This document shows, piece by piece, positions 1-8,760 of a DNA stretch of 64,000 nucleotides. Positions within the stretch are counted from its first letter, which is position 1. Each line of letters begins with the position of its first letter. The notes below the pieces were generated by a model. That model saw nothing but the letters and a program-made list of their open reading frames with translations. It ran no database searches and was not told where the DNA came from. The stretch is from Neisseria dentiae (GTDB taxonomy: Bacteria > Pseudomonadota > Gammaproteobacteria > Burkholderiales > Neisseriaceae). The translations under genes and the position numbers were made by a program. The stretch lies in NCBI RefSeq assembly GCF_014055005.1, contig NZ_CP059570.1, forward strand, positions 186,001 through 250,000. The letters run 5' to 3'.

Positions 1-649
1 GATTATCCGTACCGGCAGTCCTTGGCGCGATCTGCCCGAAGAGTTCGGTAATTGGAAAAGTATCCACAAACGCTACCGCAGATGGGTCTTGGCCGACCGT
101 TTTCATGATATTTTTGAAGAACTGAACCGTGATCTCGATATGGAGTATGTCATGATTGACGGCACAATTGTCAAAGTTCACCGCCACGGTCAGGGTGCAA
201 AAGGGGGACTCTAAATCAGGCCATCGGCCAATCCAAAGGCGGGATGACGACCAAGATTTTGGCTATGGTGGATGCTTTGGGGAACCTGATTGACTTCAAA
301 CTGATGCCTGGTCAGCGCAATGACATTTGCGGCGTAGAACCGCTGATTAAAGAAAAGGAATTTGATGCTTTATTGGCGGATAAAGCCTTTGATGCCGACT
401 GGCTGGTCGAAGAGTTGACCGAAAGGGGGAGTAAGGTGGTTATTCCGCCGCGTAACAACCGCAAATTGCAGCGGGAACACGACAAGATGATGTATTGCTG
501 GCGACATTTGATTGAGAACTTTTTTGCAAACTCAAAGAATTCAAAAAGATTGCGATGCGCGCAGAAAAAACCGACCAATCTTTTGCTGCCAATATTTACC
601 TTGTTGCTGCCGTATTGAAATTAAGGTAAACTTGAATGTCGACAGACCC
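1..649 (+). pseudogene. IS5-family (IS427-like) transposase, truncated and frameshifted
   Basis: The left end is cut by the window. Frame 2 reads a typical IS5 transposase N-terminal part (TGSPWRDLPEEFG, then VMIDGT with the first catalytic Asp) to a stop at 212. The protein continues in frame 1 (SKGGMTTKILAMVDALGN, second Asp in LLADKAFDAD) to 618. The switch lies at AAAAGGGGG (199-207), so it could be a -1 translational frameshift as in some IS427-group elements. A second shift is needed near 533-536, where the other frame gives KLKEFKKIAMRAEKTDQSFA, the expected family C-terminus after the conserved RHLIENFF. Two shifts make it probably dead. The element seems to end at the GACAGACCC near 649. 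Confidence 0.75.
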
Positions 650-656
650 TAGTCTA

Positions 657-833
657 GAGCCTACAAAATACCACATTTTCCATTACCACCACACTATTGG
701 CCAGAAGCTGGGGTATCAGCATTTGCTTCAACCAAGTATCGAATATCCTGCAGTTGAACGCTGCATGCAATAAACCGAATGTAAACAGCCGGTTGCTATA
801 CAGCACACCGATGGGGTTGGTTTGATTGCGTAC
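657..833 (-). pseudogene. IS630-family transposase fragment
   Basis: Reverse-strand reading gives an open stretch with FDTWLKQMLIPQLLANSVVV followed by MENV, which matches the region of IS630 DDE transposases around the second catalytic Asp (compare FEAWFEQMLLPEL...VIIMDNARFH in the element at 27.0 kb). Both flanking parts and the usual Asp (here Glu) are missing, so this is a degraded remnant squeezed between two other IS fragments. Confidence 0.5.
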
Positions 834-863
834 CTGTCAATTATTGGGTGCTGTTACACAGGC

Positions 864-1996
864 GAAACCTTTGCGAAATACCGGTTATCCCATCTGAACG
901 GTTACCTGAACAATCAAGTAATCGTTTTTTTCATTTTGAGACGTGTTTCTTGTCTATATTTCCCCTAATTAACCCCTTTATCGGGGTACTGATTGCCTTT
1001 TCAGGCAGCAGGCACACGAAGCTTGTTGGCTGCTTTTGCAGGTTCAGGCACACCGCTTTTAAATAGCTTTGCGCCAGTACTTTCCGTAAACCAACACACG
1101 CGCTCTTTTACAGCCGAACTTCCGGTGCAGCGTACCGAAGGTTTGTTCGACTACATAGTGAACTTTCGACAGCTGCGTATTGCGCTGTTTCTCCTGCTCC
1201 GTTAAAGGTTTGCCCCGGTGTACCTTACGCATAATGCCGTCGGATAGCCGTTTGCTTTGCAGGTGTTCACGGTTGGTTTTACTGTCATATCCCTTTCTGC
1301 ATAGACAGTTGTTTTGGGTGCGATGTCGGCCAATAGCGGTTCGAAATGGTTGCACTCGTGGATGTTGGCCGGGGTGATGTGCAGTTTCTCGATATAGCCT
1401 TCCCAATCGGTGCGGGTGTGTTGTTTGTAGCCTAAGGTGAATTTGCCGTCCTTCTTCACACAGCGCGCATCTTTGTCTTTGCTGGGCAAGGTCTCGACGG
1501 CCTGGCGCTGTTTGCCGCCAACGGTTTGGATGATGGTGGCGTCAATCACTGCCGCCGGGGCTTTTTCTATTTTTAAACCTTTTTCGGTCAGCGGGCGGTT
1601 AATCAGTTCGAGAAGCCCGGTCAAGGTGTCATCTTGTGCCAGCCAATTGCGGAAACGGCAGAGGGTGCTGTGGTCGGGTAAGGCGACGTCATCAAAAGAA
1701 ATTCAGACGGGTAGCTAAACAACGTTCCAATTCCGGATCGGAGAGGCTGTGCCATTGGCCGGGCAAGACGGCTTTGAGCATGGGCAGTAGCGGATAGGCG
1801 GGGTGGTCGCGGATGTAACGGGTCTTTTGCTGGTTGAGCAGTTGTTCAACGGGCTGCCAATCGAGTAGCCGGTTAATTTTGAGTAACGGGTAGCTGTCGA
1901 TGTGTTTGCCCATCATGATTTGGGTTTGTTGGTGGAAGAAGCTGCTCATAAAAAAACTCCTCTGAATTCTTTCAAGGGAATTTAAAGTTTTTATGG
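864..1996 (-). mobile_element. IS1106-like (IS5 family) remnant
   Basis: This is a decayed copy of the element that is intact at 30.0-31.2 kb. The tail end GAAACCTTTGCGAAATACC at 864 matches its terminal repeat with one change. The transposase pseudogene spans about 1001-1949 on the minus strand (ATG at 1947-1949) and is broken by several frameshifts and small deletions: the piece LINRPLTEKGLKIEKAPAAV is followed by disrupted frames near the second Asp. The other terminal repeat is lost, replaced at 1997 by the end of an IS481-type sequence. Confidence 0.8.
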
Positions 1997-2200
1997 TGTG
2001 GGAAAAGGTCGGGTTATTTACACTTTTTATGCCAAACGGCTTTTGTCTTTTGCTGGAATGATGGTTTCGTGATTTTTGAGTATTCTCAAGAACGATGCGG
2101 CTTCGCCGTGCCTTTCGGCATTCTTGACAACCCTCAAAAATCCCAAAATGGGTCTGCATGCAAAAAACGGAAAGTGTAAACAACGCTAGAATTTCCTACA
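1997..2200. mobile_element. IS481-derived non-autonomous element (MITE-like)
   Basis: A 204-bp segment is bounded by the two termini of the IS481-family element seen whole at 40.5-41.4 kb: left GTGTGGGAAAAGGTCGGGTT and right, read inward on the other strand, TGTAGGAAATTCTAGCGTTG. No transposase sequence lies between; the interior has a hairpin-rich stretch near 2090-2130. It could be a MITE or an internally deleted IS481 copy. Confidence 0.55.
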
Positions 2201-2202
2201 TC

Positions 2203-2379
2203 TCAGGCTTTGCCGCCGTGGCGCAGCAAAATCAACGGTGCGGACACGGCTTTGCCGTTGAGGCGGATAACGGGAAAGGCTTCTTTGTCGGACACGGCAA
2301 TCAGTGCGGTTACTTTCTATTCGCCTTTTTCCGAACCGCCCCGGAACGACAATACCGGGCCGAGATAGAGTTTGGTCAT
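2203..2379 (-). pseudogene. Chromosomal gene remnant, 5' part only
   Basis: Starting from ATG at 2377-2379 with a plausible ribosome site (GGAGAAAC) upstream, the frame reads MTKLYLGPVLSFRGG, hits an in-frame TAG where Trp would fit, then continues KVTALIAVSDKEAFPVIRLN to a stop at 2203. Composition and flow look like a real protein start. I do not recognise the family with certainty (a phosphatase or phosphoesterase of Neisseria is a guess). The 3' part is gone, ending next to the IS481-type element at 2200. Confidence 0.4.
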
Positions 2380-2610
2380 GCTGTTTCTCCTTTGTTTTAT
2401 TTGCTTTGAATGTGAATGCTCCGTGATCAGGCTGTTTCAGGGCATTTGCGTTTGTGTTCAAGCGGTGCGGATATGATACGGCATGGGGAAACAGTTTGCT
2501 GGTGTTGTTACTCTATTATTGATTGGGCTTAAGAAATAAGGCCGTCTGAAAATTGAACTGCACCCCAAAAATTGGACACCCCCTCCAACTTTAAAAGGTG
2601 CAGTTTTCTT

Positions 2611-2966
2611 ATGTCCAAATATAACCTACACTTCAAATACCGAGCCGTACTCCATTACCACCAAGTGCACAGCCAACAGCGCACCGCAGAGCACTTCAAC
2701 GTCTCACGCACCCACCTGCGCCGTTGGATAGCCGCCTATCGGCAAGGCGGTATCGCCGCACTCCAACACCCGCAGGCTACGTTTATGAAGACTATGAAGA
2801 CCAACGCAAAAACCCGTTTATCGCCGACAAACCCGACCACGAAAAAACCCAGGCGGAACTGATTGAAGAGTTACGTTACATGAGGGCGGAGAACGACTAC
2901 CTAAAGCACATGAAAGCCCTCAACGAAAAGAACGCCGCCAAAGCTGCGAAACCGTTCAAACGTTGA
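2611..2966 (+). pseudogene. IS3-family OrfA, frameshifted
   Basis: From ATG 2611 the frame reads a helix-turn-helix start (MSKYNLHFKYRAVLHYHQ, then RTAEHFNVSRTHLRRWIAAY), typical of IS3/IS150-type OrfA. Around 2775-2800 the coherent reading moves to another frame, which carries FIADKPDHEKTQAELIEELR and a leucine-zipper-like tail ending at 2966. This internal shift is separate from the programmed OrfA/OrfB shift expected for the family, so the copy may not make a working OrfAB fusion. Confidence 0.65.
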
Positions 2967-3763
2967 GGGCGAAACACCCGCTGAAATATCTGCTGCACAG
3001 TGCCGGCATTCCCAAAAGCAGCTTTCATTACCATATCGGCAAAGCCGATCCCGATGCGGCGGCCAAAACCGCCGTGAGTGAAGTCTATCGCCGACACAAA
3101 GGCCGTTACGGTCATCGGCGGATTGCCGCCGTATTGTCGTGGAACAAAAAGAAAGTGCAGCGCATTATGGGTTTGTTGGGACTAAAAGCCAAAGTCCGCA
3201 GTAAAAAAGCCTACCGTCCGCAAGCAGTAGGAGAGGCTTCGGACAATATTCTCAATCGTGAGTTTACTGCCGGCAAACCGGCAGACAAATGGCTGACCGA
3301 TGTGACGGAGTTCAAATGCACAAACGGGAAGCTGTATTTATCGCCGGTATTGGATGTGTTTAATAGGGAGATTGTGGCCTATTCTTTAGGCCGCAGAGCA
3401 AACAGTAAAATGGTGGCGCAAATGTTGGACCAAGCATTCGGCCGTCTGAAAGGCCAAACGCCGCTGCTGCATTCCGACCAAGGTGTGCTTTACCGCACCG
3501 AGGCTTATCGAACGAAATTGGCTGAGAAAGGGATTGTGCAAAGTATGTCGCGCAAAGGCAATTGTTGGGACAATGCGCCGATGGAGAGTTTTTTCGGTAC
3601 ACTGAAAACGGAGAGTTTCTATCAGGAAGGTGCGCTGTCGGTGGCGGAGCTGACAGAGGTAATAGATGATTACATACATTACTACAATCATGAACGGATT
3701 AGTTTAAACTTGAAAAAGCTGAGTCCTGTCGGCTACAGAACCCAGCTTGAAAAGGCTGTTTGA
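2963..3763 (+). CDS. IS3-family transposase OrfB (DDE integrase)
   Basis: This is the 266-residue catalytic half of an IS3 transposase. It has the rve integrase core with DVTEF (first Asp), LLHSDQG (second Asp) and NAPMESFFGTLKTE (Glu), preceded by the SMSRKGNCWDNA signature. The frame opens at a TTG that overlaps the OrfA stop (TTGA, 2963-2966), so in nature it is probably made as an OrfAB fusion by -1 frameshifting. The reading frame is uninterrupted. Confidence 0.9.
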   Translation: MRAKHPLKYLLHSAGIPKSSFHYHIGKADPDAAAKTAVSEVYRRHKGRYGHRRIAAVLSWNKKKVQRIMGLLGLKAKVRSKKAYRPQAVGEASDNILNREFTAGKPADKWLTDVTEFKCTNGKLYLSPVLDVFNREIVAYSLGRRANSKMVAQMLDQAFGRLKGQTPLLHSDQGVLYRTEAYRTKLAEKGIVQSMSRKGNCWDNAPMESFFGTLKTESFYQEGALSVAELTEVIDDYIHYYNHERISLNLKKLSPVGYRTQLEKAV

Positions 3764-3840
3764 TAAAGATTCTTAACTTGTCCAAGTATTGGGGGACAGT
3801 TCAAATATTTCAGACGGCCTTAAACGTAATTGACGGGCTT

Positions 3841-3876
3841 CCCGCAGGCTCCGGCTTTTCTGTATGCCGGAGCGGG
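3841..3876 (-). terminator. Possible smc terminator hairpin
   Basis: GCTCCGGC (3848-3855) pairs with GCCGGAGC (3866-3873) just beyond the smc stop. There is no clear T-run on the smc side, so termination is an inference. Confidence 0.3.
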
Positions 3877-3895
3877 AAAACGGTTCGGGCTGTGT

Positions 3896-6800
3896 TTACG
3901 CCGGTTCGGCCATTTTCAGCGCCTGACGGATATCCACGGCGACAATCCGCGACACGCCTTTTTCCTGCATGGTTACGCCGATGAGCTGTTCGGCCATTTC
4001 CATGGTGAGGCGGTTGTGCGAAATATAGAGAAACTGGGTCTGCGCCGACATTTCTTTCACCAAATTGCAGAAACGGCCGGTGTTGGCATCGTCGAGCGGG
4101 GCGTCCACCTCGTCGAGCAGGCAGAACGGGGCGGGGTTGAGGCTGAAGAGGGCAAACACGAGGCTCATGGCGGTAAGCGCTTTTTCGCCGCCGGAGAGCA
4201 GGTGGATGGTGCTGTTTTTCTTGCCGGGCGGGCGGGCCATGATGGATACGCCGGCGGAGAGCAGGTCGTCGCCTATCATGTGCAGGGTGGCTTCGCCGCC
4301 GCCGAACAGGGTGGGGAAAAAGGTTTGCACTTTTTCGTTGACGGCGTCGAAAGTGGCTTTGAAACGCTCTTTGGTTTTGCCGTCGATTTGGGCGATGGCT
4401 TCTTCGAGCAGGTTGATGGCGGCCTGCACGTCTTCGCTTTGGCCGCGGTAGTAGCCGTCGCGTTCGCGGGCTTCTTCCAGCTCTTGCAGGGCGGCGAGGT
4501 TGACGGCGCCGAGGGCTTCGATTTGCTGGGCGAGGCTGCCGATGTCGTTGCTAAGTGCTTTCAGATTGCCTGATGCGGCGGCCAGTGTTTCGAGCGATTC
4601 GAAGTCGGCTTCCCTTTCGGTGAGGTTTTGGTGGAAGCGTTTGGCGTTAATCAGGGCTTCCTGCTGTTGCAGCAGGGCGGTTTGGGTGGCGGCCTGCAAT
4701 TGCGGCAGTTTGCTTTGCAGCGCCTGCTGTTGGGCGTATTGCTCACGGCCTTGCGCTTGGGTGGCGGCGAGTTGGTCCTGCATGGCGAGGTATTGTTCGT
4801 CGAGCGTTTGCACGGCTTCGCCCAGCTCACTCAGTTGGGCGTGCTGTTCGTTGTTTTGGGTTTCGGCCTCATAGGCCAGCGCGAGTTCGGACTGGCGCTC
4901 CTGCCAGTCTAAGGTTTGCTGTTCGAGCTGGACGAGCTGTTGTTGGAAATGCTGTTTTTGCTGTTGCAGTTTGTGCACGGCCACTTCGGCGAGGCCGTAT
5001 TGGCGGTTGGCTTCCAAAAGGGCGAGCTGGGCCTGTTTCAGACGGCCTTGCTGCTCTTGGCGGCTGCCGCCGGTGTTGTGCTGCTGGTGTTCGAGTTCGG
5101 CGGCGGCTTCGGTGAGGGTGGCGATGTCGTCTTGCAGGCCGTCTGAAGTTTGTTCGAGCACGGTTTGTTCTTCTTCGATTTGCGCCAGTTCGCGCCCGAT
5201 GTGTTCGCGGCGGATTTGCCCTTGGTTGGTGCGGGCGAGCATTTCGGCGGCGCGCTGCTGCGCCTGCTGGTATTGCTGGTTGTGTTGTTTTTGTTGTTGC
5301 AGCAGGTTTTTATGGTGTGCTTCGGCATCGGCCAGCTCGGTTTTGCTGCGGGCGAGCTGTTGTTCGGCATCGGCCAAATGGGGCGACAGGGCGGCCAGTT
5401 CGGCGGCCAGTTCGTCCAAACGTTCTTTGCGCGCCATCAGGTTGTCCTGCCGGTTTCGGGCGTACAGCACGGTGCTGACGCGGTCGATGCGGTGGCCTTC
5501 GGGCGTGAGCCAAAGCTGGCCGGGTTGCAGGTCGCTTTGGCGGCTCAGGGCGTAATCCAAATCGGGGGCGCACAATACGCCGTCGAGCCAATGGTGCAAG
5601 GCCGTCTGAAACGGGGCTTTGGCTTGGATTTGGTTGAGCAGGGCGGGGGCGGGCAGGGTTTTTTTGAGACCGCCGGAAAGGTTGTCGGCCAGCCAGGCGG
5701 CGCTGCCTTCGGGAAGCGGCGAGGGCGGGGCGAACGAGGCGGGCACGGCGCGGGCGTGCAGGCGTTCGGCCAGTATCACGCCGAGTGCGTGCTGCCAGTC
5801 GGTGGGGGCGGTGATGTGCTGCCAGAGTTGCGGGGCTTGGCCGGCATCGGTGTGCTGCCAGAAATCGCCGCTGCTGTTTTCGTCTTGCGCCAAGAGTTGC
5901 GCCAGCGCCTGCTGCTGGGCTTCGAGCGTGATGTGTTGCTGTTGCAGTGCTTGCCGGTGTGATGAGGCCGTCTGAAAACGGGTTTGGCTCTCGGCCAAGC
6001 GGTTTTCGGCGGCCAAAAGTTGTTCTTCGTAATGCTCTTGTTGGCTTTGCAGCAGGGCGGCCTGCTCTTGTGCGGCTTCGGTATCGCTGCGGTCGGGCAG
6101 GTTGAGCGCGAGGCTTTCTTGTTTCAGACGGCCTTTGCGCGCTTCGTGCTGTTGCAGGGTGTGTTGCGAGTGGGCAAGTTGTTGTTGTTTCAGGGCCAGC
6201 TCGCGTTTGATGCGGTTGTGTTCGTCCTGCTGGCTTTGGTAGGCGGTGTTGAGTGCGGCCTGCGCTTCTTCCAGCTCGGGCAGGCGTTCTTCGTATTCGG
6301 CCACCTGCATGGCGGTTTCGGCCAGCTCGGTTTGTTTTTCTTCGATGTGGGTGTCGGCTTCTTCAAGCAGGGCGCGGATTTGCTGCTGCTCTTGGTGGAT
6401 GCGCGAAAGCTGCACTTGCGCGGCGGCTTTGTCGCGCTCGATGCGTTGGTGCAGGGTTTGCCGGTGGCGGATTTGCTCTTCCAGGCGGGCAATCTGTTCG
6501 CGCAATACGCCGCGCCGGTTGCTGATGTCGTGCACGCTTTGCTGTTGCGCCTGTTCGGTGGCCTGCAAAGTGTGCACGGCTTCGCCCAAAGCCTGAATTT
6601 TCGCGGCGGTTTCGTCTTGCTGCTGCTGGAAGGTTTGATGCTGGGCGGTGGCTTTGTCGGCGGTGGCGAGCGATTGCTGCCATTGCACATAGTCGAGCAA
6701 ATCCTGCTGCTGCGCAAGTTGGCGGGTGAGCGTTTGATAACGCTCGGCGGTTTCGGCCTGTTTTTCCAGCTTTTCCACTTGGCGCGCCAGTTCGCTTTGC

Positions 6801-7390
6801 AGGTCGGACAAACGTTGCAGGTGCTCGCGCGTATCTTTCAGACGGCCTTCCGTTTCTTTGCGGCGTTCTTTGTATTTCGACACGCCCGCCGCTTCTTCTA
6901 TATAAGCACGCAATTCTTCGGGCCGCGCTTCGATAATGCGCGAAATCATGCCCTGTTCGATCACTGCATAACCGCGTGCGCCCACACCCGTGCCCAAAAA
7001 CAAATCGGTAATGTCGCGGCGGCGCACCACTTGGTTATTGATGAAATAAGTGGATTCGCCCTGCCGTGTGAGCTGGCGCTTGATGCTCACCTCGGCATAT
7101 TGCCCCCACGCGCCTTGAAGGCTGTGGTCGCTGTTGTCGAACACCAGTTCAACCGAAGCGCGCGGAGCGGGGCGGCGGGTGGCGGCGCCGTTGAAAATCA
7201 CGTCCTGCATACTTTCGCCGCGCAACTGCTTGGCCGATGCTTCCCCCAATACCCAGCGCACGGCGTCAATCACATTGGATTTGCCGCAGCCGTTCGGTCC
7301 GATAACGGCCACCAGCTGGCCGGGCACATGAATGGTGGTGGGGTCGGTAAACGATTTGAAGCCGGCAAGTTTGATGTGGGTAAGGCGCAT
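3896..7390 (-). CDS. smc: Chromosome segregation ATPase SMC
   Basis: This 1,164-residue protein has full SMC architecture: an N-terminal ATPase half with Walker A GPNGCGKSN (residues about 32-40), a long first coiled coil (about 170-500), a hinge region (about 510-640), a second Gln/Ala-rich coiled coil, and a C-terminal half with signature LLSGGEKALTAMSLV and Walker B FCLLDEVDAPLDD. SMC with ScpA/ScpB loads near the origin and organises newly replicated DNA. The start MRLTHIKLAGFKSF is the canonical one. Several DUS copies lie inside the gene (for example near 5135, 5598 and 5965). No scpA/scpB nearby. Transcription runs towards the IS3 element. Confidence 0.97.
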   Translation of the reverse strand: MRLTHIKLAGFKSFTDPTTIHVPGQLVAVIGPNGCGKSNVIDAVRWVLGEASAKQLRGESMQDVIFNGAATRRPAPRASVELVFDNSDHSLQGAWGQYAEVSIKRQLTRQGESTYFINNQVVRRRDITDLFLGTGVGARGYAVIEQGMISRIIEARPEELRAYIEEAAGVSKYKERRKETEGRLKDTREHLQRLSDLQSELARQVEKLEKQAETAERYQTLTRQLAQQQDLLDYVQWQQSLATADKATAQHQTFQQQQDETAAKIQALGEAVHTLQATEQAQQQSVHDISNRRGVLREQIARLEEQIRHRQTLHQRIERDKAAAQVQLSRIHQEQQQIRALLEEADTHIEEKQTELAETAMQVAEYEERLPELEEAQAALNTAYQSQQDEHNRIKRELALKQQQLAHSQHTLQQHEARKGRLKQESLALNLPDRSDTEAAQEQAALLQSQQEHYEEQLLAAENRLAESQTRFQTASSHRQALQQQHITLEAQQQALAQLLAQDENSSGDFWQHTDAGQAPQLWQHITAPTDWQHALGVILAERLHARAVPASFAPPSPLPEGSAAWLADNLSGGLKKTLPAPALLNQIQAKAPFQTALHHWLDGVLCAPDLDYALSRQSDLQPGQLWLTPEGHRIDRVSTVLYARNRQDNLMARKERLDELAAELAALSPHLADAEQQLARSKTELADAEAHHKNLLQQQKQHNQQYQQAQQRAAEMLARTNQGQIRREHIGRELAQIEEEQTVLEQTSDGLQDDIATLTEAAAELEHQQHNTGGSRQEQQGRLKQAQLALLEANRQYGLAEVAVHKLQQQKQHFQQQLVQLEQQTLDWQERQSELALAYEAETQNNEQHAQLSELGEAVQTLDEQYLAMQDQLAATQAQGREQYAQQQALQSKLPQLQAATQTALLQQQEALINAKRFHQNLTEREADFESLETLAAASGNLKALSNDIGSLAQQIEALGAVNLAALQELEEARERDGYYRGQSEDVQAAINLLEEAIAQIDGKTKERFKATFDAVNEKVQTFFPTLFGGGEATLHMIGDDLLSAGVSIMARPPGKKNSTIHLLSGGEKALTAMSLVFALFSLNPAPFCLLDEVDAPLDDANTGRFCNLVKEMSAQTQFLYISHNRLTMEMAEQLIGVTMQEKGVSRIVAVDIRQALKMAEPA

Positions 7391-7834
7391 GGAAAGAGAA
7401 AAGCAGGGGCGGAAAAAAGCGTTATTTTAACGGAAAACCGTCTGAAAAGGTGGCGGCGGGCGAGAGAGGCGCCAATGCTTTATTTATCGTGGGCGGCAAG
7501 AAGTGTTGCATAAAGGCGAATGGCATATAAAACGGGCTGTTGCGCCGTTTTTTATTTTATATGGTTTATAAAGTTCTAATAATTTCAAATTGTTATATTT
7601 TTGACGAAATAATTACTTTAGTTTTGATTAATTTAACCAGATACCTATTATCTATAAAAAAATACCGTTGGTATGAGTTGGCGAAAATATAACTCGAATG
7701 CGTATATCATTTTAATATTGCCATGTGTTATGTCGTTGGAAAATGGCACAGCCAAATATACCGCAACAACGGGGATGTTTAACAGGTAAGCCGTAAAACG
7801 CAACAGGCGGCTTAATTAACCAGGAGTTTGAATC
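7391..7834 (+). promoter_or_regulatory. AT-rich intergenic region with candidate promoter
   Basis: No gene is visible between the divergent smc and lipoprotein genes. A candidate promoter for the lipoprotein/adhesin unit is TTGATT (7624-7629), 16 bp, TATTAT (7646-7651), leaving a leader of about 180 nt. A DUS-like CCGTCTGAA sits near 7440. The ribosome site for the next gene is AGGAG at 7821-7825. Confidence 0.35.
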
Positions 7835-8731
7835 ATGTTTCAGTATCGTAAATTATTGTGGGTTTTGCTGCCGCTTACCGCAGTCGGATGCGCATCGCAC
7901 CAAAAAGAAAGCTGGATTGATACCAAGCAGGCCGCTTACAGCACTTCCGTGCCGGATAACCGCTCTTCAGTTGTGTTTTACCGTCAGGCCGATGCCATCA
8001 GCGGCCCTACCGTCAATATTTACGTAAACGGCCAATATTCGGGATCGTTGCAGCCGAATGCCTACCGCCAAGAAACCGTTTGTGCGCAAAACCAGCGGTT
8101 TTATGCCGAATTCACTAAGAGCGATACCGGTTACCGCAACAAACATAACTCCGGCGACTATTATAACCTGCCTGATTTAGCCGTGTCTTTCTTCAAGGTG
8201 GTCAGCGACAGCAACGGTCATCCTGTGCTGCAAGCCGTTTCTCCCGAACAGGCTGAAGCCGAAATGAAAGGCATCCCGCGTCAAAACCATACACTTTCAC
8301 GCGTGGTAAGCGAAGAACAATGCGCGGTCGTATTGAAAAAATACAGCCTGCAAACTTCGGCCCTGTTCAAATTCGACCGTTATGACTACGAAAATATGCT
8401 GCCCAAAGGCAAGCAGGAGCTTTCCGCTATTTCCGAAGAAATCAAACAAAATCCCGATTTAATCCGCGGTATTGCCGTTGTAGGCCATACCGATCCGTCC
8501 GGTACGCCCGCATACAACCAGAAACTCTCCACGAACCGTGCCGCAACCGTAAAACAGGTACTGGCCGAAAGCGGTTTGGATAGAAGATTGATCAGTGCCG
8601 AAGGCAAGGGCGAGCGCGAATTGGTGGTTAACGATTGTCGTAAAAAGCACCCCAATAACGCCCAAGCGCGCAAAGAGTGCGACCAACCCAACCGTCGTGT
8701 GGAAGTGATTCTGCACGGTGAGAAAAAATAA
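7835..8731 (+). CDS. OmpA-family outer-membrane lipoprotein
   Basis: The 298-residue product has a lipoprotein signal (LTAVGC, Cys19 as lipidation site). The C-terminal third is an OmpA/MotB peptidoglycan-binding domain (FKFDRYDYENM; VVGHTDPSG; NQKLSTNRAATVKQVL; PNRRVEVIL). Residues about 20-185 form an uncharacterised globular domain. AGGAG stands 9 nt before the ATG. The gene ends 29 nt before the giant adhesin gene, so the two are probably co-transcribed. OmpA-like lipoproteins often accompany type I-secreted adhesins, where they may help retain or assemble the adhesin at the surface; that role is inferred here from position. Confidence 0.85.
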   Translation: MFQYRKLLWVLLPLTAVGCASHQKESWIDTKQAAYSTSVPDNRSSVVFYRQADAISGPTVNIYVNGQYSGSLQPNAYRQETVCAQNQRFYAEFTKSDTGYRNKHNSGDYYNLPDLAVSFFKVVSDSNGHPVLQAVSPEQAEAEMKGIPRQNHTLSRVVSEEQCAVVLKKYSLQTSALFKFDRYDYENMLPKGKQELSAISEEIKQNPDLIRGIAVVGHTDPSGTPAYNQKLSTNRAATVKQVLAESGLDRRLISAEGKGERELVVNDCRKKHPNNAQARKECDQPNRRVEVILHGEKK

Positions 8732-8760
8732 ACTGAATTTAACATTATAAGGTGAATAAA

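Larger units (their letters stand above)
2554..3803 (+). mobile_element. IS3-family insertion sequence
   Basis: The element is bounded by imperfect terminal inverted repeats beginning TGAACTGCACCCC on the left and TGAACTGTCCCCC on the right (complement). The trinucleotide AAT directly flanks both ends, as expected for the 3-bp duplication of IS3 elements. Removing the element and one AAT restores a DUS inverted-repeat hairpin (GGCCGTCTGAAAAT joined to ATTTCAGACGGCC), so the insertion hit a terminator next to smc. Confidence 0.85.

Noticed and set aside
5984..7513. A 509-codon open frame on the plus strand across smc, and several others there
   Set aside because: It is the complement of the GC-rich smc coiled-coil region; composition (long Phe/Leu/Gly runs) and lack of any family motif mark it as a shadow frame.
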